NCBI GenBank assembly: GCA_013042825.1
Contig: JABDPL010000229.1
Location: 1 to 11,097, forward strand
Direction: 5' to 3'
DNA length: 11,097 nt
Source: Flavobacteriaceae bacterium
GTDB lineage: Bacteria; Bacteroidota; Bacteroidia; Flavobacteriales; Flavobacteriaceae
The position numbers and the translations under genes were made by a program. Shown piece by piece: positions 1 to 6,048 of this stretch (positions are counted from its first letter, which is position 1; every line of letters starts with the position of its first letter). Under the pieces are notes generated by a model that worked only from the letters and a program-made list of their open reading frames with translations, had not been told where the DNA came from and made no database searches.

Positions 1-21
1 GAACTGACGCCAGTAAATTGC

Positions 22-45
22 GGTTATACATTGTTGTGGTGCCTT
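22..45 (-). repeat. Direct repeat, left copy, downstream of DUF1643 gene
   Basis: The plus strand reads GGTTATACATTGTTG followed by TGGTGCCTTT. It aligns with 711-736 (GGTTTATATACATTGTT, then AGGTCCTTTT), differing only by two short indels and a few substitutions. It starts only a few bases beyond the DUF1643 stop codon. Any inverted partner that would complete a palindrome like that at 680-731 would lie to the left, outside the window. Confidence 0.7.
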
Positions 46-48
46 TAT

Positions 49-648
49 TCACACGAACTCTTTTTCCTCAATGCTTATATTCGACATCATTTTCAATTCC
101 GCTTTTAGTTTTTTTGCATAACTATCAAAATCAAATTCTGATAGCATTAATTTGTCCGTTCTTTTAAATTTTGTGTTTATTACCATTGGTGACGGATGAC
201 TCGGATTTCCAGAGTTATTAACTCGATAAGAGTAATAATTCAGATTAAGCTTTTTAAGTCGGTCATATATTTGGTAAATACTTATCTTGAAATAAAGCTT
301 TTCGTTAATATCATCTCCCCAACCCAATAAAACATCACTAAATTTCAATTCACTTGAGCAAGATATTGTGTCAATTTGGTTGATATTTTCCCAGAATAAT
401 TTGTCGTCCACAACATTGCTCAAATTTTTTCCTTTCGGATTTCGAGTAGGGTAGAGATTTACTAAACACCAACCATCAAATCCATTATCATTCGCAATTC
501 GTTCAAAATTTTCCGATGTCGCATCAAGCTTAATTTCGTCAGCAGTATTTGGGTTCAAACCAACGCATAATAAATTCCGCTTTCCCTTTTTTCCAATAAC
601 AAATCTCTTTTCGGCATCGTTTTTTGGTAAGCAGTAAATTTCATTCAT
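49..648 (-). CDS. DUF1643 family protein
   Basis: Predicted cytoplasmic protein of 199 residues, recognised as DUF1643 from its conserved blocks: LNPNTAD (31-37), LDAT (41-44), the GFDGW-CLVNLYPTRNP stretch (56-71), GWG (109-111) and GNPSHPSP (147-154). The family's biochemical function is not established; members are often found in accessory or phage-linked DNA. There is no signal peptide or membrane segment. I chose the ATG at 648. The frame stays open to a TTG at 684, but that start would read through the inner end of the inter-gene palindrome. The gene is strikingly AT-rich: the line 121-180 has 14 G/C in 60 bases, against 32 in 60 in the patatin gene (2761-2820). It lies downstream of, and on the same strand as, the serine hydrolase, and is bracketed by copies of a direct repeat. 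The composition and flanks suggest a horizontally acquired unit. Family call is confident; role unknown. Confidence 0.88.
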   Translation of the reverse strand: MNEIYCLPKNDAEKRFVIGKKGKRNLLCVGLNPNTADEIKLDATSENFERIANDNGFDGWCLVNLYPTRNPKGKNLSNVVDDKLFWENINQIDTISCSSELKFSDVLLGWGDDINEKLYFKISIYQIYDRLKKLNLNYYSYRVNNSGNPSHPSPMVINTKFKRTDKLMLSEFDFDSYAKKLKAELKMMSNISIEEKEFV

Positions 649-679
649 TTTCGATTGGTTTTGGTTTGGTAAAATGCAC

Positions 680-731
680 ACCAACGGTTAGTTTATGAAC
701 CGTTTCCAATGGTTTATATACATTGTTAGGT
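680..731 (-). repeat. 52-nt imperfect palindrome, attC-like recombination site candidate
   Basis: The outer arms ACCAAC (680-685) and GTTAGGT (725-731) pair with one bulged A at 728. After a short unpaired stretch, an inner stem pairs 691-701 with 711-721, including AACC (698-701) with GGTT (711-714) and one G-T wobble. The apical loop is 702-710. Outer core boxes, an unpaired spacer, an inner stem and an extrahelical base resemble the folded form of integron attC sites. Read on the minus strand, ACCTAAC fits RYYYAAC exactly, but the opposite box GTTGGTG departs from GTTRRRY at two positions. It could instead be a transcriptional hairpin or another Bacteroidota repeat. The palindrome is directly visible; the recombination role is inferred. 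Confidence 0.5.
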
Positions 732-736
732 CCTTT
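711..736 (-). repeat. Direct repeat, right copy, between the two left-hand genes
   Basis: This second copy of the repeat at 22-45 lies between the serine hydrolase stop codon and the DUF1643 start. It contains GTTAGGT (725-731), which fits the GTTRRRY core of integron attachment sites; read on the minus strand it is ACCTAAC. With the left copy it brackets the whole DUF1643 gene. It also forms one arm of the palindrome at 680-731. Confidence 0.7.
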
Positions 737-785
737 TGTTACTTTGGTAATTCAAAAAAAACAGATGATAAACTCGTTTTACTAT

Positions 786-2024
786 TCATTCCCAATTCAA
801 ATTAGCGCCCAATTGCAAAATTTTCCAACCATATTTTTCAAGCGTAACATCGTTACAAAACATAACTAACCCTAAATTATCACTAGGGTAAATTTGCATT
901 ATGGTAAAAAAGCCAGGACCACCACCAGTATGCTCGAGTTTATATCCATTTTTTTCTTTAAATATGTGCCAACCAATTCCTCTCCTAAAGAAATAAGTAC
1001 CTTCGTCTTTCGCTTGTGCAACATGGTCATCATTTGTCATTCGTTCGATGGATTCTTCTGAAAGGATGCGATTTCCATCAAGTGTGCCCTTATTCAAATA
1101 CGCTCTGACCAGGCGTGAAGCGTCCAATGTCGATCCTATCAATGCTGATGGAGGCTCCTGATCTGTGTAAACACGTTCCAGCCATAAACTATTATTGGAA
1201 GTTTCACGTATGTATGAGCCCATCATTATGCGAAGCAATGGAGACATTAAACTAATAGAGGGATGTGACCCGGCAGCCTCAACAGCTTCCATGTCGCTTG
1301 TGTAAATAAAGTCTGTTTGCTTCATCTCAAGCGGTTCAAGTATGTTTTGCCTAATGTAGTCCCTATAACTCTGCTCACTTATTTTCTCAATAATAGCACC
1401 GAGAAGCATATAACCGATATTTGTATATGCAGTGTCTTCACCAGGTTCAAACTGCAATGTTAAGTAATCCGAAAACTTCTGTTTTATTAAGGCTGTCTGA
1501 TCCAAAGCTGGTTCTGTATCATGATGTATCCATTTCACCAATTTCAAACCGCTGGCATCGGGTATTCCTGAACTATGATTAAGCAAATGCCTTATCGTTA
1601 TGGTACTGCTTTTATCTGCTGGATATTTTACTTCAAAGAATGGCAGATACTTCGAAACGGCGTCATCTAACTGGAGTTTACCTTGTTCCTGAAGTTGGAG
1701 AATGGCCATAGCCGTTGGGATTTTTGTAATGGACCACCAATGATACACAGTCTCTGGTGTAGCTTTTATTTTTCTTGGACCATCTGCCCACCCAAAGCCT
1801 TTGTTATATACAATGCTGTCATTCTTTACAATAACCATTGAAAGTCCAGGTGGAGAACCAGAATTTACAAGTGCTTCAAGATAATCATCAAGTTCGGTAA
1901 CATTTTGAACGGATTCTGGTGGCTGGGGAATTTTTGACTTGGCAATATAGGCTACTAAAATGGCCGCCAAAACAAAAATAACCAGTATAACTATTCTCCG
2001 TTTAGTTAATTTTAAGGCTTTCAT
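786..2024 (-). CDS. Membrane-anchored serine hydrolase, class C beta-lactamase fold (Beta-lactamase family)
   Basis: A 412-residue protein with an N-terminal membrane anchor (about 10-28, after several Lys/Arg residues), so the catalytic domain should face the periplasm. The penicillin-binding/class C beta-lactamase motifs are present in order: SITK (98-101, nucleophile S98 and K101), YTN (200-202) and HTG (365-367, the KTG equivalent), followed by a glycine-rich turn. Members of this fold include DD-peptidases, esterases, D-aminopeptidases and true AmpC enzymes. The long middle region and HTG box fit the broad 'serine hydrolase' group better than AmpC, so the substrate cannot be named. The start is an ATG preceded by an A-rich leader. 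GTTAGGTG lies 27-34 bases upstream, the possible left end of a cassette-like unit whose right end would be the palindrome at 680-731. Family call is firm; substrate unknown. Confidence 0.92.
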   Translation of the reverse strand: MKALKLTKRRIVILVIFVLAAILVAYIAKSKIPQPPESVQNVTELDDYLEALVNSGSPPGLSMVIVKNDSIVYNKGFGWADGPRKIKATPETVYHWWSITKIPTAMAILQLQEQGKLQLDDAVSKYLPFFEVKYPADKSSTITIRHLLNHSSGIPDASGLKLVKWIHHDTEPALDQTALIKQKFSDYLTLQFEPGEDTAYTNIGYMLLGAIIEKISEQSYRDYIRQNILEPLEMKQTDFIYTSDMEAVEAAGSHPSISLMSPLLRIMMGSYIRETSNNSLWLERVYTDQEPPSALIGSTLDASRLVRAYLNKGTLDGNRILSEESIERMTNDDHVAQAKDEGTYFFRRGIGWHIFKEKNGYKLEHTGGGPGFFTIMQIYPSDNLGLVMFCNDVTLEKYGWKILQLGANLNWE

Positions 2025-2237
2025 TTTATACTAGCTTTTCACTTCCATTGCACCTAACTAGCGATATAATTATTTATGTACGTCATTAAAAGTATATTTT
2101 ACAAATAGCGATGACTTTGTATGACCGATTAACAACTTAGAGATAATGTTTAAAATTAGCATGGGCGGGGGAAAAATAAAAACGTGTAACCATAAAAGTT
2201 TGAAAAAGTATTAACAAGACTGCCGAAGGGGGAGGCA

Positions 2238-2293
2238 TTAGTTCTTAGTGCTTAGTTCTTAGTGCTTAGTTCCGAGTGCTTAGTTCCTAGTAC
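2238..2293. repeat. Tandem array, four 14-bp units made of alternating heptamers
   Basis: Four contiguous 14-bp units, TTAGTTCTTAGTGC twice exactly and then two variants (TTAGTTCCGAGTGC and TTAGTTCCTAGTAC). Each unit is itself two related heptamers, TTAGTTC and TTAGTGC, so the array is eight heptamers with a two-heptamer higher-order period. It ends 9 bases past the patatin stop codon and has no spacers, so it is not CRISPR. A short G-rich element, TGCC-GAAGGGGGA-GGCA (2221-2237), abuts its left side and could form a 4-bp hairpin. Confidence 0.9.
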
Positions 2294-2302
2294 CTGTTTT
2301 AA

Positions 2303-3604
2303 CTACGTCTTAGTCAAACTAGGGCAGTACAACTTAACCTGTATCTCCGTCATTACACTGGCATGCGAAATTAGGCTGCTAACCTGTGCATCGCTTAGCG
2401 GTACTAAATTCGTGCCTACACCACGGGCGATCTTAAGTTCTGCAGGGGATTGCATTTCCTTAAGGATTTCCTCATAGCCTATACTGGTCTTTAACTTGGT
2501 TTCGATCACATCCCAGCGTTTGTCTTTGATATCGTCCTCGTTTATACCATGGGATTCGTAAATGTCTTTCATGATATAGCCCTGCTTAAGGCTATCTGTA
2601 AACACCTTAATAGAGTCTTGCACATCAAAGCCCAGGCTCTGGTAGGCCACTTCGCGTTTTACATTTCCGGCCGGCTGGAACATCTGGTGGATCATCTGCA
2701 GGTTCTTGATGCGGTTCATAAAGACATTTGATGTCCGGAACAACAGGGTCAAGGCATTGGGGTATTTGTGTTCGAAGGGCATCATGTTACCGGCATCGCT
2801 CACCACGATAAGGGTGCAGCCGTATTTGCTGTTCCGCTGAGTCAATTTATGCAGGCCCTGGTTGTCGTATACACCTCCGTCTACCAGTCTTGGCTTGGCC
2901 CGGGAGATGTCCCGGGGATCATCATAGAACATCTTTTTGATCCGCATAGGGGTGAATACGCCCGGAACGGCAGTAGATGCTGCCACGGCTTGCCCTACAG
3001 GGAAGTCAGAAGCCTTAAAGGTTATGGGATCATCCCCATCGTCGTATTCGTAGGTAGAGTCCCCCATACGATCCTTTGAAAAGACGAAGAGCCGCCCGGT
3101 TTCCAGGTTGGTGGAGTTTATGCAGACGATAAAGTCGTCGGTAAAGTCCTTAAGATGCTTCTTTCCGAAGAAAAACTTACTATAGGCTTTTGCATTGTAG
3201 AGGCTGAAGGGCAGCAGCCCGAACTGGGCAAAGCCTATTAAGGCAATCATCAGTACAATTGCGATCAGGCCAAAAAGCCCCTGGCCGGTTAGGATGAGGT
3301 AAAGTCCGCCTGCGAGCAGTCCTAGAAGGATGATAAAACCTATAAGCACCTCCATGGAGAATACAGTGAACAAAATGGTATTCTTCTTAAGTCCGGAAAG
3401 CACCCGTTGTTCAAAATCGTCGTAGTCATCCCAATAGAGCGCATAGGTAGCTGCGGTGATCGAGCCGCCGGAGTTGCTGGAGAGCACATCGATCTTGTCG
3501 AGCAGCCCCATGGATCTAAGTTTTCGTAATGTGCCGATGTGATAGGCCGTAGCCCGATAGCCACCACCTGAGAGGCTGAGTCCGAATTTCTTCCCGTTGA
3601 TCAT
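2303..3604 (-). CDS. Patatin-like phospholipase with internal membrane hairpin
   Basis: A 433-residue predicted acyl hydrolase of the patatin family (Ser-Asp dyad). The oxyanion-hole motif SGGGYR is at 12-17, the nucleophile elbow SNSGGS at 43-48 with S45 as the likely nucleophile, and the catalytic Asp in the DGG box at 242-244 (VDGGVYDNQG). The usual first Gly of GxSxG is Ser here (S43). Between the elbow and the DGG box, residues about 78-135 form two strongly hydrophobic stretches (about 82-106 and 109-134), predicted to be a membrane hairpin, so the enzyme is probably held at the inner membrane. There is no signal peptide. The start ATG follows a run of A residues typical of Bacteroidota leaders. 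The gene stands alone, divergent from 3907. The substrate (phospholipid or other acyl ester) is not shown by the sequence. Confidence 0.9.
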   Translation of the reverse strand: MINGKKFGLSLSGGGYRATAYHIGTLRKLRSMGLLDKIDVLSSNSGGSITAATYALYWDDYDDFEQRVLSGLKKNTILFTVFSMEVLIGFIILLGLLAGGLYLILTGQGLFGLIAIVLMIALIGFAQFGLLPFSLYNAKAYSKFFFGKKHLKDFTDDFIVCINSTNLETGRLFVFSKDRMGDSTYEYDDGDDPITFKASDFPVGQAVAASTAVPGVFTPMRIKKMFYDDPRDISRAKPRLVDGGVYDNQGLHKLTQRNSKYGCTLIVVSDAGNMMPFEHKYPNALTLLFRTSNVFMNRIKNLQMIHQMFQPAGNVKREVAYQSLGFDVQDSIKVFTDSLKQGYIMKDIYESHGINEDDIKDKRWDVIETKLKTSIGYEEILKEMQSPAELKIARGVGTNLVPLSDAQVSSLISHASVMTEIQVKLYCPSLTKT

Positions 3605-3906
3605 AATTTTTTTTTAATAATTGTTAGTCGATTGCGTCATCAAAACACATAACAATCAGGCTCGATATCTTATAAAATCGGGTAGAGGGATTACGCTAAA
3701 ATCAAGACTAAAAGGGAGTCATTTAAAGTTAAGAAATAAAGGAGTTGTAAAGGTGGTTGTGGTGATAAATTTTTATTGAACTGAAAAAAATACGCGACCT
3801 CACGTATATTGATTTTTTATCAGTATTCGACTCGCACTAACAAAAATCATAGGATGGATGAAAGGGTTGCATTAATTTACAGGATTCATTTATTAAGTAT
3901 TCTATC
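3605..3906. other. Divergent intergenic spacer (302 bp)
   Basis: AT-rich region between the divergent patatin and secreted-protein genes, so it should hold both promoters. I looked for the Bacteroidota consensus (TTTG, about 19-23 nt, TAnnTTTG) and found no convincing match on either strand. The main structure is the imperfect inverted repeat at 3781-3823. No small ORF or RNA gene is recognisable. Confidence 0.6.
3781..3823. repeat. Imperfect inverted repeat in divergent spacer
   Basis: The left arm is CTGA, then an A-run and ATACG (3781-3793). The right arm is CGTAT (3803-3807), ATTGA, a T-run and ATCAG (to 3823). CTGA pairs with TCAG, the A-run with the T-run, and ATACG with CGTAT, with a bulge of several bases on the right arm. 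The GC-containing inner part flanks a 9-base loop. It could be an operator, or a stem-loop in the leader of the gene at 3907. It lies 84-126 bases upstream of that start. Confidence 0.4.
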
Positions 3907-4491
3907 ATGAGATGGTTATGTCTTATCGTCCTTTTTGGGTGCGTCTGCGTTGCACAGGAACGGGACCGGAAGTTCGACAGAGTTTTTGGGATTGAGTTAT
4001 TCACTTATGACTACGACGGTTTAGCTCCCCGTGAGATACGTTATAGTATCGATACCCTTGATGCAAACGAAATTTACAAACGTGCCGTATTTGCCCTGGA
4101 ATTTGGCTCGGCAATAATTGTGGATGAGCGACTTAAACTGGTCAATAAGAAGAGTGGAAAGTCCTTTCTGTTGAAGGGACGGCGAGAGCGGGTATTTTGC
4201 AATAAAGGCTTATTCGGTGAAGTCTGCCTGGATGGGAAATATGAGATCTATTTTGAATTCTATGACGGAGGATATTTAATCCGTCCCATGGTCTTTAAAA
4301 GAGCTGGAAATCTGAGCCAATCGGTATGGATAAAGGTGCCCTTTAAGGGTCCTGCTAATTTCTATAAGAAAGATGGCAGTTTAAGAAAACAATGCCCGGA
4401 TTGTCCCAAGGTTGTGGAAAGCATATTGAACCGGGTCGGCCATTGGACCTACCGTTTTGTGATAGGAGGACCGATTCCTGAACAGGAGTAA
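3907..4491 (+). CDS. Predicted secreted protein of unknown function
   Basis: A 194-residue protein that I do not recognise. The first 16 residues are a short hydrophobic signal sequence, probably cleaved after A16 (VCVA|QERD). C12 follows LFG and could be read as a poor lipobox, but it lies too close to the N terminus to favour lipidation. The mature part is beta-rich and basic, with alternating aromatic residues, and has four cysteines: C98, C107 and the CPDC pair at 163-166. Two disulfides are possible, or the CPDC could be redox-active or metal-binding. No enzyme motif is visible. The gene stands alone, divergent from the patatin gene and convergent with ldh. The start is the first ATG and the signal sequence supports it. 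The ORF is convincing; the function is unknown. Confidence 0.7.
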   Translation: MRWLCLIVLFGCVCVAQERDRKFDRVFGIELFTYDYDGLAPREIRYSIDTLDANEIYKRAVFALEFGSAIIVDERLKLVNKKSGKSFLLKGRRERVFCNKGLFGEVCLDGKYEIYFEFYDGGYLIRPMVFKRAGNLSQSVWIKVPFKGPANFYKKDGSLRKQCPDCPKVVESILNRVGHWTYRFVIGGPIPEQE

Positions 4492-4714
4492 ATGGGGGAG
4501 CCAATGCCGTATGGGTGTAACTGAGATAGTTGGTCGGCATTTGCCCGGTTAAGGCCATCCTGATGGCAGGGAAAGTCTGTTGCCTTTTAATTTAGGATTA
4601 GTGGCAAGTATATCCGCTAACTGTCATAGCACTGGCTCTTGTTTAAAATTTCTATCGCTTCAGCCCTCAATGAGATCGAACGACTAATCAACCCAGATAA
4701 CCCACCTAATAACA
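4492..4714. other. Convergent spacer with two stem-loops
   Basis: This 223-bp region separates two convergent genes and should contain both transcript ends. Two hairpins are visible: AATGCCG (4503-4509) with CGGCATT (4535-4541), 7 bp with a 25-base loop, and GCCATC (4554-4559) with GATGGC (4562-4567), a tight stem. Neither is followed by a proper T-run on either strand, so I do not call them intrinsic terminators. Nothing else is recognised. Confidence 0.4.
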
Positions 4715-5680
4715 TTAATAGCCTAATTGATCGAGATAGTCTCTCAATAAAGCTGCTGAATGATCAAGTTGCGATTGCTCCTTCTTATTCAGTTTTATTT
4801 CTACTACATGATGAACTCCCTCACCGTTGATTACTGCCGGTAATCCGATATATAAATCGTTAGCGATACCATAGGTTCCGCCGTTGTAAACCGAAACCGG
4901 AATGATACGATTTTCATCATTCAGTATTGCAGCGGTGATGCTTACAAGCGTCATGCCTATGCCATAATAGGTTGCCTTTTTACGATCGATTATTTCATAA
5001 GCAGCATTTTTAACTGATTTATGAATTTCATGCAAATCATCAAAGTCGATTTCCTCCATGCTCTCGATCACATCTACCAGAGGTTTCGCTCCAACATTGG
5101 CATTAGACCAACAGACAAATTCGGTATCGCCGTGTTCGCCCATGATATAAGCATGAATATTTTTAACCGAGATATTGATTTTTTTTGCGATTTCAAATCG
5201 GAGTCTTGCCGTATCCAGGGAAGTTCCGCTACCGATTACCCGGGAATTTGGAAGGCTTGAGGCTTTCCATGCCACATAGGTCAGAATATCAACCGGGTTG
5301 GTGGCCACGAGGATGATCCCATTAAACCCGCTTTTCATGATCTCTTGCACAACGGTTGTCATGATAGCCGCATTTCTTTTCAGCAGGTCAATACGGGTTT
5401 CTCCGGGCTTTTGTGAAACCCCTGCCGCGATCACGACAACATGGGCATCTTTGCAATCTTCGTAATCTCCGGCAAAAATATTCATCTTTCGCGGGGCGAC
5501 TGCCAAACCGTGATTCAGATCCATGGCCTCGCCTTCGGCACGCTCCTTGTCTATATCGATCAAAACCAGTTCATTCGCAATGCCTTGATTTAATAAAGCG
5601 TAGGCATAACTCATCCCGACCATACCGGTTCCAATGATAGCTACTTTATTCTTTTTAATCGTATCTGCCTGACTTTTCAT
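4715..5680 (-). CDS. ldh: L-lactate dehydrogenase
   Basis: A 321-residue cytoplasmic NAD-dependent dehydrogenase that interconverts pyruvate and L-lactate. It has the Rossmann glycine motif GTGMVG (17-22), Asp at the end of strand 2 (D42, NAD over NADP), and the substrate loop SQKPGETR (89-96). Gln at position 90 marks lactate rather than malate dehydrogenase, which has Arg there. Other family residues are NPVD (128-131), the D156/R159 pair in LDTARLR, the catalytic MGEHGDTE box with H183, and T237 before YYGIG. Length matches the family (about 310-320). The first ATG is at 5680; an upstream in-frame TTG at 5710 would add ten residues without family support. The gene is divergent from the propeller lipoprotein. 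An 11-bp dyad (5717-5727) lies just upstream and could be an operator. The role is probably regenerating NAD+ under low oxygen, or using lactate. Confidence 0.95.
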   Translation of the reverse strand: MKSQADTIKKNKVAIIGTGMVGMSYAYALLNQGIANELVLIDIDKERAEGEAMDLNHGLAVAPRKMNIFAGDYEDCKDAHVVVIAAGVSQKPGETRIDLLKRNAAIMTTVVQEIMKSGFNGIILVATNPVDILTYVAWKASSLPNSRVIGSGTSLDTARLRFEIAKKINISVKNIHAYIMGEHGDTEFVCWSNANVGAKPLVDVIESMEEIDFDDLHEIHKSVKNAAYEIIDRKKATYYGIGMTLVSITAAILNDENRIIPVSVYNGGTYGIANDLYIGLPAVINGEGVHHVVEIKLNKKEQSQLDHSAALLRDYLDQLGY

Positions 5681-6048
5681 AACATTCAATTTTAGCCCCA
5701 GTTTAATCAAAAATCAAGACCTGGTCTAAAAAGAACAATTCTTATTTCATATTTGTCTATAAGGAGATCTAATGATACGATCTTGTTCTCAGGGTTTTGT
5801 GACCTGGTGAATTATGCTGATTTGGGCCGTTAATCACGCATATGAAATCGGCTATGAATACTGTCCTGTGGCCAGCGAGCTGAACAGAAATCTATTCTTT
5901 AGGTTTAAATTTTTTAATCTCGGCAAATTGCACTAAATTTAAAAGGATCTGAATTTTTAGATCTTTATACCTCCCTAATTTTCTTCAAATCCTTCCACAC
6001 TTACTACATGGTTATAGCTATTAAATCAAACATTTAAATTACTGTAAC
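5681..6048. other. Divergent ldh / lipoprotein regulatory spacer (368 bp)
   Basis: AT-rich spacer that must hold both promoters. I see three small dyads: AGACC-T-GGTCT (5717-5727), AAGAA-CAA-TTCTT (5731-5743), and an imperfect stem AAAGGATCT / AGATCTTT (5942-5950 with 5959-5966, one bulged G). No clear Bacteroidota -33/-7 pair, RNA gene or ORF is recognisable. The stretch 5800-5900 shows nothing. Confidence 0.5.
5717..5727. promoter_or_regulatory. Candidate operator dyad upstream of ldh
   Basis: AGACC-T-GGTCT is a perfect 5-bp inverted repeat around one central base. Its near edge is 36 bases upstream of the ldh ATG, where a repressor or activator could act. A second dyad, AAGAA-CAA-TTCTT, follows 3 bases further upstream (5731-5743). 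Dyads this short arise by chance, so this is a candidate only. Confidence 0.3.

Noticed and set aside
649..684. Longer N terminus of the DUF1643 gene from a TTG start
   Set aside because: The extra 12 residues have no family support and the reading would run through the inner end of the inter-gene palindrome. The ATG at 648 fits the family start.
2052..2110. A second attC-like palindrome upstream of the serine hydrolase
   Set aside because: Only the single ACCTAAC box is present. No inverted partner or inner stem was found; TAGCGAT recurs nearby but in direct orientation.
2238..2293. Possible CRISPR-like array
   Set aside because: The units are contiguous 14-mers with no unique spacers between them and no cas genes nearby; it is a simple tandem repeat.
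2768..3079. Open frame antisense to the patatin gene
   Set aside because: It lies wholly opposite a gene with intact catalytic motifs, and its translation has no recognisable domain.
4503..4567. Intrinsic terminators between the secreted-protein gene and ldh
   Set aside because: Two stems form, but neither is followed by a T-run on either strand.
4715..5680. Malate dehydrogenase instead of lactate dehydrogenase
   Set aside because: The substrate loop reads QKPGETR; malate dehydrogenases carry Arg in place of that Gln.
5681..5710. Longer N terminus of lactate dehydrogenase from a TTG start
   Set aside because: Family length and the position of the Rossmann glycine motif are already satisfied from the ATG at 5680.
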